A stretch of DNA of 37,998 bases, from NCBI GenBank assembly GCA_045595185.1, contig JAZNZX010000073.1, positions 1-37,998 on the forward strand. Reading direction: 5' to 3'. Positions 7,703-15,612 of the stretch are shown here, piece by piece. The translations under genes and the position numbers were made by a program. This DNA is from Fimenecus sp045595185 (GTDB lineage: Bacteria > Bacillota > Clostridia > Oscillospirales > Acutalibacteraceae). The notes under the pieces are model-generated. The model was not told the DNA's origin. It searched no databases and saw only the letters and a list, made by a program, of their open reading frames with translations. Each line of letters opens with the position of its first letter. The first letter of the stretch is position 1.

Positions 7703-9436
7703 TTAATATTTCTTTCTTGCCACATATGAAGTATGAAGAACCTCGTGAGCTTTATGGCTACCAGGTTTACCAAGGAACTCTGTATAAAGAGTCTTGATTG
7801 CTTCGTTTTCGTGTGACTTTCTTACTGCGTTGTTTCTGTCAGCTGTGTAAAGTGCTTCTGCACGACGAGCCTTAAGGTCAACGAAGTTACGAACAACAGC
7901 GTGCTGAATCGGCTGACCGCCACCGTTGATACAACCGCCCGGACAACCCATAATCTCGATAAAGAGATATTCGCTTGTGCCGTTCTTAATCTGGTCCATA
8001 AGAACCTTTGCATTCTTTGTACCTGATGCTACTGCAACCTTAATCTTCTTACCTGCTACATCATATTCAGCTTCCTTAACGCCGTCCATACCACGAACTG
8101 CTGTAAAGTCAACATCCTTGAGTGTTTCGCCTGTAAGCTTTTCAACTGCTGTACGAAGAGCAGCTTCCATAACACCGCCTGTTGCACCGAAGATTGTTGA
8201 TGCACCTGTGCTTTCGCCGAATGGCTGGTCAAATTCTTCGTCAGGAAGATGCTTGAAGAAGATACCTGCACTTTCAATCATTCTTGCGAGTTCTCTTGTT
8301 GTAAGAGCGATATCAACATCAGGATAACCTGAAGCATTCTGGTCGTCACGCTTTGTTTCAAATTTCTTTGCTGTACATGGCATAATACCAACAACAACCA
8401 TATTCTTAGGGTCCATACCCATCTTCTGTGCATAGTATGTCTTCATAACTGCACCGAACATCTGCTGTGGTGATTTACAAGTTGAAAGATGCTTAATCTG
8501 TTCAGGATAGTAGTGTTCACAGTACTTAATCCAACCAGGTGAACAAGATGTAATCATAGGAAGTGTGCCACCGTTCTGAACTCTGTCAAGAAGTTCGTGA
8601 GCTTCTTCCATAATTGTAAGGTCAGCAGCATAGTCTGTATCAAATACCTTGTCAAAGCCAAGGCGACGAAGTGCCGCAACCATCTTACCTTCAACATTTG
8701 TACCGATATGCATACCGAATGCTTCACCAAGTGTAGCACGGATTGAAGGAGCAGTCTGAACAATAACGAACTTTTCAGGGTCGTTGATTGCTGCAAGAAC
8801 CTTATCTGTATCATCCTTTTCAACGATAGCACCTGTCGGGCAGTTAACGATACACTGACCGCAAGAAATACATGAAACATCTGCAAGGTCCTTATCAAAT
8901 GCTGAACTTACGTGAGTATCAAAACCACGAGCATTAGCACCGATAACTGAAATACCCTGCTGGTCACAAGCTGCGATACAACGACGGCAAAGGATACATT
9001 TGTTGTTATCTCTTACCATATGTGCTGCTGAATCGTCAAAGTTGTATCGAACCATTTCACCGTCAAATCTGTCTTCAATATCTACGCCGAATTCCTTGCA
9101 AAGCTGCTGGAGTTCGCAAGTTCCGCTACGTACACAAGAAAGACATTTTCTATCATGGTTTGAAAGGATAAGTTCAAGAGTCATTTTTCTTGAATGTCTT
9201 ACCTTTTCTGTGTTTGTGAAGATTTCCATTCCCTCGTTTACAGGGAACACGCAAGCAGCAACAAGGCTTCTTGCACCCTTAACTTCTACCATACACATAC
9301 GACATGCACCGATTTCGTTGATGTCCTTAAGATAGCAAAGTGTTGGGATTTCAATACCCGCATAACGAGCAGCTTCAAGGATAGTGCTGCCCTTTGGTAC
9401 TGTATAAGGCTTATTGTTAATTTTAATATTTACCAT
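7703..9436 (-). CDS. hydA: NADH-dependent [FeFe]-hydrogenase catalytic subunit
   Basis: 577 residues. Order of parts: plant-type [2Fe-2S] domain (Cys 34, 45, 48, 62), His-Cys [4Fe-4S] site (His94, Cys98, 101, 107), two ferredoxin [4Fe-4S] motifs (Cys 147-157 and 189-199), then the H-cluster domain with L1 TSCSPGW (Cys298), L2 MPCTAKKFE (Cys354), L3 GCPGGCINGGGQP (Cys498, 502) and the small-subunit-like tail. It makes or oxidises H2 in the cytoplasm. With HydB and HydC it forms the group A3 complex, which typically couples NADH and reduced ferredoxin to H2 (electron confurcation/bifurcation). It starts 15 bases after the hydB stop. L1 has Ser where the better-known monomeric enzymes have a second Cys. 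Confidence 0.96.
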   Translation of the reverse strand: MVNIKINNKPYTVPKGSTILEAARYAGIEIPTLCYLKDINEIGACRMCMVEVKGARSLVAACVFPVNEGMEIFTNTEKVRHSRKMTLELILSNHDRKCLSCVRSGTCELQQLCKEFGVDIEDRFDGEMVRYNFDDSAAHMVRDNNKCILCRRCIAACDQQGISVIGANARGFDTHVSSAFDKDLADVSCISCGQCIVNCPTGAIVEKDDTDKVLAAINDPEKFVIVQTAPSIRATLGEAFGMHIGTNVEGKMVAALRRLGFDKVFDTDYAADLTIMEEAHELLDRVQNGGTLPMITSCSPGWIKYCEHYYPEQIKHLSTCKSPQQMFGAVMKTYYAQKMGMDPKNMVVVGIMPCTAKKFETKRDDQNASGYPDVDIALTTRELARMIESAGIFFKHLPDEEFDQPFGESTGASTIFGATGGVMEAALRTAVEKLTGETLKDVDFTAVRGMDGVKEAEYDVAGKKIKVAVASGTKNAKVLMDQIKNGTSEYLFIEIMGCPGGCINGGGQPIQHAVVRNFVDLKARRAEALYTADRNNAVRKSHENEAIKTLYTEFLGKPGSHKAHEVLHTSYVARKKY

Positions 9437-9451
9437 TTTATTGCACTCTCC

Positions 9452-11239
9452 TTATTTCTTAATAATTGCACCGAACTTACAAGAATCGATACATACGCCA
9501 CACTTGATACACTTATTAGCATCAATTTCGTGTGGGTTCTTAACTGTCCCGCTGATAGCGCCAACAGGACACTTTCTTGCACAGAGTGTACAACCCTTAC
9601 AAGCGTCAGCAACGATTTCATACTTAACAAGCTTCTTACAAACGCCTGCAGGACAAGTCTTATCAACAACGTGAGCAATATATTCGTCACGGAAGAATTT
9701 AAGAGTTGCAAGAACAGGGTTCGGAGCAGTCTGACCAAGACCGCAAAGTGAGTTTTCCTTGATGTAGTAGCAAAGCTCTTCAAGTTCATCAAGGTCTTTA
9801 AGTGTTGCCTTACCGTCAGTAATCTTTTCGAGCATTTCACGAAGTCTCTTTGTACCGATACGGCATGGAGTACACTTACCGCAAGATTCATCAACTGTGA
9901 AGTCGAGGAAGAACTTAGCGATGTCAACCATACAATTGTCTTCGTCCATTACGATAAGTCCGCCTGAACCCATCATACAGCCGATTGCTGTAAGGTTATC
10001 ATAGTCGATTGGTGTATCCATAAGAGAAGCAGGAATACATCCGCCTGAAGGACCACCTGTCTGAGCAGCCTTGAATTTCTTTCCGTTAGGAATACCGCCA
10101 CCGATTTCGTCGATAACTTCACGGAGAGTTGTTCCCATAGGAACTTCAACAAGACCTGTATTGTTAATCTTACCACCGAGAGCAAATACCTTTGTTCCCT
10201 TTGATTTTTCTGTACCCATTGATGCGAACCAGTCAGCACCCTTGAGGATAATCTGTGGAATGTTAGCAAATGTTTCAACGTTGTTTTCTGTTGTTGGTTT
10301 GCCGAAAAGACCTTTAACTGCAGGATATGGAGGACGAGGTCTTGGTTCACCACGGTTACCTTCGATTGAAGTCATAAGAGCTGTTTCTTCGCCGCAAACG
10401 AAAGCACCTGCACCAAGACGGATATGAAGGTCAAAGTCAAAACCTGAATCGAAAATGTTTTTACCTAAAAGTCCGTATTCCTTAGCCTGGTCGATAGCAA
10501 TCTGAAGACGATTAACTGCGATTGGGTATTCAGCACGAACATAAACATAACCTTCAGTAGCGCCTGTTGCGTAACCACAGATAGCCATTGCTTCGATAAT
10601 ACAGTGTGGGTCACCTTCAAGAACTGAACGGTCCATAAATGCACCCGGGTCACCTTCGTCAGCATTACATACAACATATTTCTGGTCAGCCTGATTTGCA
10701 GCTGTAAAGCTCCATTTAAGACCTGTCGGGAATCCGCCGCCGCCACGGCCACGAAGTCCTGAATCCTTAACAACCTGAATAACCTGTTCAGGTGTGTATT
10801 CTGTAAGACACTTAGCAAGAGCCTGATAACCGTCATAAGCTATGTACTCATCGATATTTTCAGGGTCAATAACACCACAGTTACGAAGAGCAACACGTTC
10901 CTGCTTTGCATAGAATTTTGTGTCATTAAGAGATTTAACTTCTGTTTCTGTTACAGTTTCATCATAAAGAAGTCTTGTAACAATTCTACCCTTGAGAAGA
11001 TGTTCTTCAACGATTTCAGGGATATCCTCAACCTTAACCTGTGAATAGAAGCTTCCTTCAGGATAAACAATCATAATTGGACCGAGAGCACAAAGACCAA
11101 AACAACCTGTTCTGATAACTTTGATTTCTTCGCTCAATCCTTTTTCAGCAATCTGAGTTTCAAGAGCCTCAATAATTGCCTGGCTGTTTGAAGAGGTACA
11201 ACCGGTACCGCCGCAAACAAGTACGTGTGAACGATACAT
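9452..11239 (-). CDS. hydB: Hydrogenase NADH-oxidising subunit (NuoF-like)
   Basis: 595 residues. The N terminus is a thioredoxin-like [2Fe-2S] domain ('CGGTGCTSSN...TGCFGLCALGP'). The NuoF core follows, with the FMN/NADH-binding glycine-rich loop 'GLRGRGGGGFPTG', 'CNADEGDPGAFMDR' and 'GAFVCGEETAL', then an SLBB segment and the [4Fe-4S] motif 'SCGKCTPCRIG'. Two extra C-terminal ferredoxin motifs (CKGCTLCARKCP and CIKCGVCIDSCK) are typical of HydB in trimeric hydrogenases rather than complex I. It binds NAD(H) and FMN and is the flavin site of the complex. It is followed closely by hydA and preceded by the small [2Fe-2S] protein. Confidence 0.96.
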   Translation of the reverse strand: MYRSHVLVCGGTGCTSSNSQAIIEALETQIAEKGLSEEIKVIRTGCFGLCALGPIMIVYPEGSFYSQVKVEDIPEIVEEHLLKGRIVTRLLYDETVTETEVKSLNDTKFYAKQERVALRNCGVIDPENIDEYIAYDGYQALAKCLTEYTPEQVIQVVKDSGLRGRGGGGFPTGLKWSFTAANQADQKYVVCNADEGDPGAFMDRSVLEGDPHCIIEAMAICGYATGATEGYVYVRAEYPIAVNRLQIAIDQAKEYGLLGKNIFDSGFDFDLHIRLGAGAFVCGEETALMTSIEGNRGEPRPRPPYPAVKGLFGKPTTENNVETFANIPQIILKGADWFASMGTEKSKGTKVFALGGKINNTGLVEVPMGTTLREVIDEIGGGIPNGKKFKAAQTGGPSGGCIPASLMDTPIDYDNLTAIGCMMGSGGLIVMDEDNCMVDIAKFFLDFTVDESCGKCTPCRIGTKRLREMLEKITDGKATLKDLDELEELCYYIKENSLCGLGQTAPNPVLATLKFFRDEYIAHVVDKTCPAGVCKKLVKYEIVADACKGCTLCARKCPVGAISGTVKNPHEIDANKCIKCGVCIDSCKFGAIIKK

Positions 11240-11251
11240 TATGTTTCCTCC

Positions 11252-11623
11252 TTATTTAATAGCACTAACTGTGTATTCAGCAACAGGGTTACCGTTAACG
11301 ATATGGTCATTAACAACCTTTGCTACCTTTTCAGCAGTCATTTTAACGTATGTTACTTTTTCCTTACCCGGCTGGATCACTTCAACGATTGGTTCGTACT
11401 GGCACATACCGATACAACCTGTCTGTGAAACTGTAACGCCCTTAAGGTTTCTTTTTGCAACTTCATCAACGAAAGCATTGAGAACAGGACGAGCACCTGC
11501 TGCAATACCGCAAGTAGCCATACCGACAACGATTCTTGTTGCGTCGTCGCCTGTATCCTCACGAACAGTCATTTTCTGCTGTGTTGCTTCTTTGATAGCC
11601 ATAAGCTCTGCAAGAGTTTTCAT
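11252..11623 (-). CDS. Small (2Fe-2S) ferredoxin-like protein of the hydrogenase operon
   Basis: 123 residues. A thioredoxin-fold [2Fe-2S] domain resembling the N-terminal domain of HydB and the C-terminal part of NuoE: 'MATCGIAAGARPVL' (first cysteine) and 'VSQTGCIGMCQYEPIVEV' (last two cysteines). Only three or four cysteines fit the cluster pattern. This small protein is regularly found between the NuoE-like and NuoF-like genes in clostridial hydrogenase operons. It may be an extra electron carrier or an assembly partner; its exact role is not settled as far as I know. Its ATG overlaps the stop of the upstream HATPase gene by four bases, so translation is likely coupled. Confidence 0.85.
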   Translation of the reverse strand: MKTLAELMAIKEATQQKMTVREDTGDDATRIVVGMATCGIAAGARPVLNAFVDEVAKRNLKGVTVSQTGCIGMCQYEPIVEVIQPGKEKVTYVKMTAEKVAKVVNDHIVNGNPVAEYTVSAIK

Positions 11624-12162
11624 ATATAGAGCACCTCCGTGTTTTCTTTTATAAATTCAATCAACCACTGTGATACCTCATAGGTATCAAGCGGAACATC
11701 GCCGAGAATCGCCTTGATTTCACGGGTATCAGCAATGAACTCCTTCTCATTGACAGTATGTTTATACACAAAGTCACGGTCAGTATTCATTGTAATGAGC
11801 ATCTGTACGGTTGAAGCAATATCACCAAGCGGTGTAAAGTCAACGCTGTCCGTTTTAAAATATGCACGAACTTCTGTACCGACACCGATTTCAGACTTGA
11901 TTTCAAGTCCTCCACCCGTTTGTTCAGCTGCCATTTTAAAAAGCGGAATTCCCATACCAACCTTTCGGGTTGTTCTTGTTGTAAAGAATGGGTCAACAAC
12001 ACTTTTTACCTGTTCCTCACTCATACCCTTGCCGTTATCATAAATTCCAATGAGCATTGTTTTGTCAACGGTATTTTCTTTAACCTCAACAGTAATAAGC
12101 GAAGCACCTGCAGTTATTGAATTCTGAGCAACATCTAAAATATTAAGAGATAATTCTCTCAT
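11620..12162 (-). CDS. HATPase (GHKL) ATP-binding protein in the hydrogenase operon
   Basis: 180 residues. The N-terminal about 105 residues are a stand-alone histidine-kinase-type ATPase domain: N box 'DVAQNSITAGA', G1 'DNGKGMS' and G2 'KVGMGIPLFK' are readable. There is no dimerisation/phospho-histidine domain and no membrane segment. The C-terminal about 70 residues are family-specific. Anti-sigma-factor kinases and kinase C-terminal domains have this fold. The gene overlaps hydC by one base and the next gene by four, so it is part of the hydrogenase transcript. A regulatory or maturation role is inference only. Confidence 0.85.
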   Translation of the reverse strand: MRELSLNILDVAQNSITAGASLITVEVKENTVDKTMLIGIYDNGKGMSEEQVKSVVDPFFTTRTTRKVGMGIPLFKMAAEQTGGGLEIKSEIGVGTEVRAYFKTDSVDFTPLGDIASTVQMLITMNTDRDFVYKHTVNEKEFIADTREIKAILGDVPLDTYEVSQWLIEFIKENTEVLYI

Positions 12163-12659
12163 TATGCCATATATTTTTCAAGGATACCGGGGATATCGTC
12201 GCCTGTGAGCTTACCGTAAACTTCATCATTTACTGTAAGAACAGGAGCGAGACCGCAAGCACCGATACAACGACAAGCTTCAAGCGAGAATTTACCGTCA
12301 GCTGTACATTCATCAGGACCGATACCAAGCTTTTCTGTAATCTTGTCAACAAGGTCCTGTGCACCCTTAACATAACAAGCTGTACCAAGACAAACTGAAA
12401 TGTTGTACTTACCCTTTGGAGAAAGTGAGAACTGTGCATAGAAAGTTGATACTCCGTAAACCTTTTCAAGCGGAACATCCATACCTTCAGCAATCATAAC
12501 CTGAACTTCATAAGGAAGGTAGCCGTAGATACCCTGTGCTTCCTGCATTACATGCATAAGCATACTCTTGTCATCCTTATTCTTTTCAATGACAGCCTTG
12601 AGCTGTTCCTCTTGCTCCGGTGTTCCTGCAAACGGAATGGAACTGAATTTTTTGAGCAT
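12162..12659 (-). CDS. hydC: Hydrogenase NuoE-like [2Fe-2S] subunit
   Basis: 165 residues, the usual NuoE/HydC length. An N-terminal helical bundle is followed by a thioredoxin-like [2Fe-2S] domain with ligands in 'CLGTACYVKG' and 'LEACRCIGACGLAPV'. It carries electrons within the HydABC complex, next to the flavin of HydB. It is the first gene of the operon. The ATG at 12659 follows AAAGGAGGAAATTCC, a very strong ribosome site. Control by the promoter at 12756-12784 and the Rex-like site overlapping it is likely. Confidence 0.95.
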   Translation of the reverse strand: MLKKFSSIPFAGTPEQEEQLKAVIEKNKDDKSMLMHVMQEAQGIYGYLPYEVQVMIAEGMDVPLEKVYGVSTFYAQFSLSPKGKYNISVCLGTACYVKGAQDLVDKITEKLGIGPDECTADGKFSLEACRCIGACGLAPVLTVNDEVYGKLTGDDIPGILEKYMA

Positions 12660-12687
12660 TTTGGAATTTCCTCCTTTGTTTGATTAT

Positions 12688-12705
12688 GGCGAGTTGAAAC
12701 TCACC
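12688..12705 (-). promoter_or_regulatory. Inverted repeat in the leader of the hydrogenase operon
   Basis: On the minus strand GGTGAGTT, two bases, AACTCGCC, about 30 bases before the hydC start and just upstream of its ribosome site. It could be a leader hairpin or an operator. There is no T-run, so it is not a terminator. Confidence 0.5.
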
Positions 12706-12747
12706 CTCATTGATGATTTTAATACCGTAATTATTACACAACAGTAC

Positions 12748-12765
12748 ATGTTAAAATTATAACAA
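12748..12765. promoter_or_regulatory. Rex operator overlapping the hydrogenase promoter
   Basis: On the minus strand TTGTTATAATTTTAACAT, 16 of 18 matches to TTGTTAA-W4-TTAACAA. It covers the whole -10 hexamer, the classical position for a repressor. Rex control of hydrogenase and fermentation genes is established in clostridia; the Rex gene itself is not in this window. Confidence 0.7.
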
Positions 12766-12784
12766 AGCAAATCAAAAATGTCTA
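12756..12784 (-). promoter_or_regulatory. Sigma-A promoter of the hydrogenase operon
   Basis: TAGACA (12784-12779), 17 bases, TATAAT (12761-12756), giving a leader of about 90 bases before hydC. Confidence 0.75.
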
Positions 12785-12862
12785 TCATTTTTTTGAATTT
12801 TTTATACTATTATAAGCAATATTGGCGATTAGCACATATTTTTCTTGCTTCTTTTGTATTTA

Positions 12863-14164
12863 TTAACTATTTCGCACCACATTCAGAAGCAATTCAACAG
12901 CTTTTGAAAGGTCATTTTGTCCTACTGTGGCAACAGAAAAAGCAATTTCAGGCATTTTGCTTTCTGTATTTGCAGGAATCAACAAAATTCCTGATTTTTC
13001 TGCCGCTTCACAAAGCTCCTTTGTGGTCATTTTTATATTAAATCTGCATCTTACATAAAGGGGAGAATTTGTCTTGAGCACAACAATATCAGCACCGAAA
13101 ATTTCAACCAACAAATCTGTAAGAATTTTTGATTTTTGTGCATAGATTTTTCGCGATTTTCTTATTTGGGAATTAAGATGTCCGTCACGGATATAACTGC
13201 AAAGTGCCATCTGGTCAGCCTTTGAAACCGTCTGATTATACAGGTCTTTTTTCTTTCTGTAAAGCTCCGTAAGTTTCTGTGGCAATATCATAAAGCTTAT
13301 TCTGATTGACGGTAACAACAGTTTTGAAAATGTACCCAAATACACAATATTTTCGCCACCGTCAAGACCTTGCAAAGATGGTGTCGGTCGGTTAAAATAT
13401 CGAAATTCACTACCGTAATCATCTTCAATAATCAGCTTGTTTTTGGTTCTTGCATATTCTGTCAGGTCAAATCTTTCTTTTACACTCATAACATCGCCCC
13501 AACGAGTTGAATATGAAGGCGAAACATAGAGTATATTGCTTTTTTCTCTGTCTCCATTAACTTTAAAACCATAATCATTAAAAATAGCTGTGCCCTGACG
13601 ATAAGAAAGGTTATCAAAAAACACAGTTTTTTTGTCTTTTATAAGAGGACAAAGGATGTTAAGAAGTGTCTGCACACCTGCTCCAATCACAATATTTTCT
13701 TCTGTGCAAACACAATTTCTTGTTTCTCTTGCATACTTTGCAATCTCTTGTCGAAGGTCATATTCCCCTTGCGGTTCACCGTAAAAAAGCAGTCGCTCAT
13801 TCTGTCGCAAAGCACTTTTTACATATCTTCTCCAAATGTCCATATTAAAGCTTTCACCGTCAACGCCTGACGATGCAAAATCATATAAAATAATGGGTTT
13901 TTGATTAGACATTTCACTTTTAATTTCAGGCTTTTTCGTTGCATTTCCTCGTTTTGCCACATAATATCCGCTCTGACTTTTCGGCAAAATGTAACCGTCA
14001 TCACAAAGGCACATATAACCCTGTTCAACTGTGGTTTTGCTTACATTTCTCTCTTTCGCACATCTTCTGATTGACGGAAGTCGTGTCCCCTCTTGTAATT
14101 TTCCACATTCAATCAAGTCTTTGTAATAATCATAAATCTGCATATACAATTTTCGGTTTTTCAT
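12863..14164 (-). CDS. MocR/PdxR-family regulator (GntR HTH plus aminotransferase domain)
   Basis: About 433 residues. An N-terminal winged-helix GntR domain (residues 1-72; 'LPSIRRCAKERNVSKTTVEQGY') is joined to a fold-type I aminotransferase domain. The PLP lysine is in 'LGTFSKLLLPSIR' (about Lys281), and the PLP-phosphate/aspartate region 'IEDDYGSEFRY' is present. Such proteins sense PLP and control vitamin B6 genes. The ATG at 14164 has AAGGGGAC upstream; an in-frame ATG at 14215 has no ribosome site. It is divergent from a pyridoxine-type kinase and an ECF S-component, which supports a PdxR role. The two TTTTGT direct repeats in the intergene (about 14192 and 14215) could be its sites. 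Confidence 0.88.
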   Translation of the reverse strand: MKNRKLYMQIYDYYKDLIECGKLQEGTRLPSIRRCAKERNVSKTTVEQGYMCLCDDGYILPKSQSGYYVAKRGNATKKPEIKSEMSNQKPIILYDFASSGVDGESFNMDIWRRYVKSALRQNERLLFYGEPQGEYDLRQEIAKYARETRNCVCTEENIVIGAGVQTLLNILCPLIKDKKTVFFDNLSYRQGTAIFNDYGFKVNGDREKSNILYVSPSYSTRWGDVMSVKERFDLTEYARTKNKLIIEDDYGSEFRYFNRPTPSLQGLDGGENIVYLGTFSKLLLPSIRISFMILPQKLTELYRKKKDLYNQTVSKADQMALCSYIRDGHLNSQIRKSRKIYAQKSKILTDLLVEIFGADIVVLKTNSPLYVRCRFNIKMTTKELCEAAEKSGILLIPANTESKMPEIAFSVATVGQNDLSKAVELLLNVVRNS

Positions 14165-14265
14165 TGTAACTGTCCCCTTAAAAATTGTTAATTTTGTGCA
14201 TTTTATTAAAGACACTTTTGTATTATTATATATCCGTTAAAATGAAAAAGCAAGAGGTGACAATA
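14165..14265. promoter_or_regulatory. Divergent control region between MocR gene and B6 kinase
   Basis: 101 bases of AT-rich sequence between divergent starts. A TATTAT (14221-14226) is a possible -10 toward the kinase. Two similar direct repeats, TTTTGTGCATTTTATT and TTTTGTATTATTATAT, lie about 23 bases apart, the kind of arrangement MocR proteins bind. Exact promoters are not clear. Confidence 0.4.
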
Positions 14266-15093
14266 TTGAAAAAAATAGCAGTAATAAATGATATTTCCGG
14301 CTTTGGCAAATGTTCCCTTACTGTGTCACTTCCCATAATTTCCGCACTCGGTCTTGAATGTAATCCCATTCCTACTGCAATCCTTTCAAATCAGACGGGA
14401 TATAACGATTTTTACAGTGTTGATTTCACCGAAAAAATGTCACCGTACATTGATATATGGAAAGAGCAGAATATTCGTTTTGATGCCATTTTAACAGGTT
14501 ATCTTGCAAGTGAAAAACAGGTTGATATTATCCTCGATTTCATTGAACATTTCAAAGACGAAAACACTCTCGTTTTTGTTGACCCTGTTATGGCTGATGA
14601 TGGTGCTCTTTATGACACATATGATGAAAAGCTTTGTGAAAAGGTGAAAATACTTACTAAAAAAGCAAATATCATCGCACCGAATCTTACTGAACTCTGT
14701 ATTCTCTGTAGTACTGATTACAACGAAGTAAGCAAGGAAAACAGCATTGAAAAAATTACTGAAATTGCATCTTCTTTACTTAATGAAACAACAAAAACGG
14801 TTATTATCACAGGTGTGAAGACAGGTGACGAAATCTGCAACATAATTGTTGAAAAAGGCCCTGTAAGCCTTGTAAAATCAAGGCTTTTGAACGGTAGTTA
14901 TTCCGGTACAGGCGATATTTTTTCAAGCATTGTCTGTGGTAGCGTTACAAAGGGAATGAATATTTTTGACGCTGTAAAGCTTGCTACAAATTTTATTTAT
15001 TGCTCAATAAAAAGTACTCCTACTGACCTTGATTACGAGCCAAATGGAGTGAATTTCCAAGAGCATTTGGAGATGCTTATAAATGCGAAATAA
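14266..15093 (+). CDS. Pyridoxamine/pyridoxine kinase family protein
   Basis: About 275 residues. It phosphorylates vitamin B6 vitamers at the 5' position, giving salvage to PLP. The ribokinase/PfkB-type fold is visible in 'VINDISGFGKCSL' at the N terminus, 'LTGYLASEKQ', 'VDPVMADDG', 'NLTELC' and the catalytic anion-hole motif 'YSGTGDIFSS'. I place the start at TTG 14266 because AAGAGGTGA lies six bases upstream and translation then begins MKKIAVINDIS. An ATG at 14242 has no ribosome site and would lie in the promoter region. It overlaps the next gene by 11 bases and is divergent from the MocR regulator. Confidence 0.87.
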   Translation: MKKIAVINDISGFGKCSLTVSLPIISALGLECNPIPTAILSNQTGYNDFYSVDFTEKMSPYIDIWKEQNIRFDAILTGYLASEKQVDIILDFIEHFKDENTLVFVDPVMADDGALYDTYDEKLCEKVKILTKKANIIAPNLTELCILCSTDYNEVSKENSIEKITEIASSLLNETTKTVIITGVKTGDEICNIIVEKGPVSLVKSRLLNGSYSGTGDIFSSIVCGSVTKGMNIFDAVKLATNFIYCSIKSTPTDLDYEPNGVNFQEHLEMLINAK

Positions 15094-15610
15094 AAAATCA
15101 CTTTTAAAGGTTACATATACTGCGATTTTTACTGCAATCATTCTTCTTGCAACTTCTGTAATTAAATTTTCAACAGGACTTGGCGAAGGCTACATTCATT
15201 TAGGTGACAGTATCATCTATCTTTCAGCTTGTGTTTTACCTTTCCCCTATTGCCTTTTTGCAGGTGCTTTTGGTGGTGGACTTGCTGATATTCTTTCAGG
15301 CTACGCAATATGGTCAATTCCCACAATGATTGTTAAAACGCTGAATGCATTACCTTTTGCTATTGTTTCAAGTAAATATAAATTAAACAAAATTTTATCG
15401 AAACAAACAGTTTTAATGACCGTATTTTCAGGAATTATAACAATCGTCGGTTACTTCGTTGCTGAATGTTTTCTTTATTCTGTTGCTTCAGCAACACTTT
15501 CGTTAATCGGCAACACAATTCAGGCTGTTGCAAGTGGAATTATATTCGTGATTATTGCAAAAGCCGTAGACAAAATAAATCTTAAATCTAAAATCTCTAA
15601 AGGAGTTTAA
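15083..15610 (+). CDS. ECF transporter S component, probably for vitamin B6
   Basis: 175 residues with about five to six hydrophobic segments and the short, glycine-rich pattern of ECF S components ('HLGDSIIYLSACVLPFPYCLFAGAFGGGLADILSGY'-type start to the second and third helices). The S component binds a vitamin and docks with a shared energising module (EcfA/A'/T), which is not encoded here. The substrate is inferred from the 11-base overlap with the B6 kinase and the divergent MocR gene; B6-specific S components (PdxU type) are known in such contexts. Confidence 0.82.
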   Translation: MRNKKSLLKVTYTAIFTAIILLATSVIKFSTGLGEGYIHLGDSIIYLSACVLPFPYCLFAGAFGGGLADILSGYAIWSIPTMIVKTLNALPFAIVSSKYKLNKILSKQTVLMTVFSGIITIVGYFVAECFLYSVASATLSLIGNTIQAVASGIIFVIIAKAVDKINLKSKISKGV

Positions 15611-15612
15611 AA

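Noticed and set aside
7822..10836. Open frames in other frames across the hydrogenase genes
   Set aside because: Leucine/serine/valine-rich shadow translations of hydA and hydB without start signals.
14186..14204. TTGTTAATTTTGTGCATTT as a third Rex site
   Set aside because: The left half fits but the right half does not, and the neighbouring genes are for vitamin B6.
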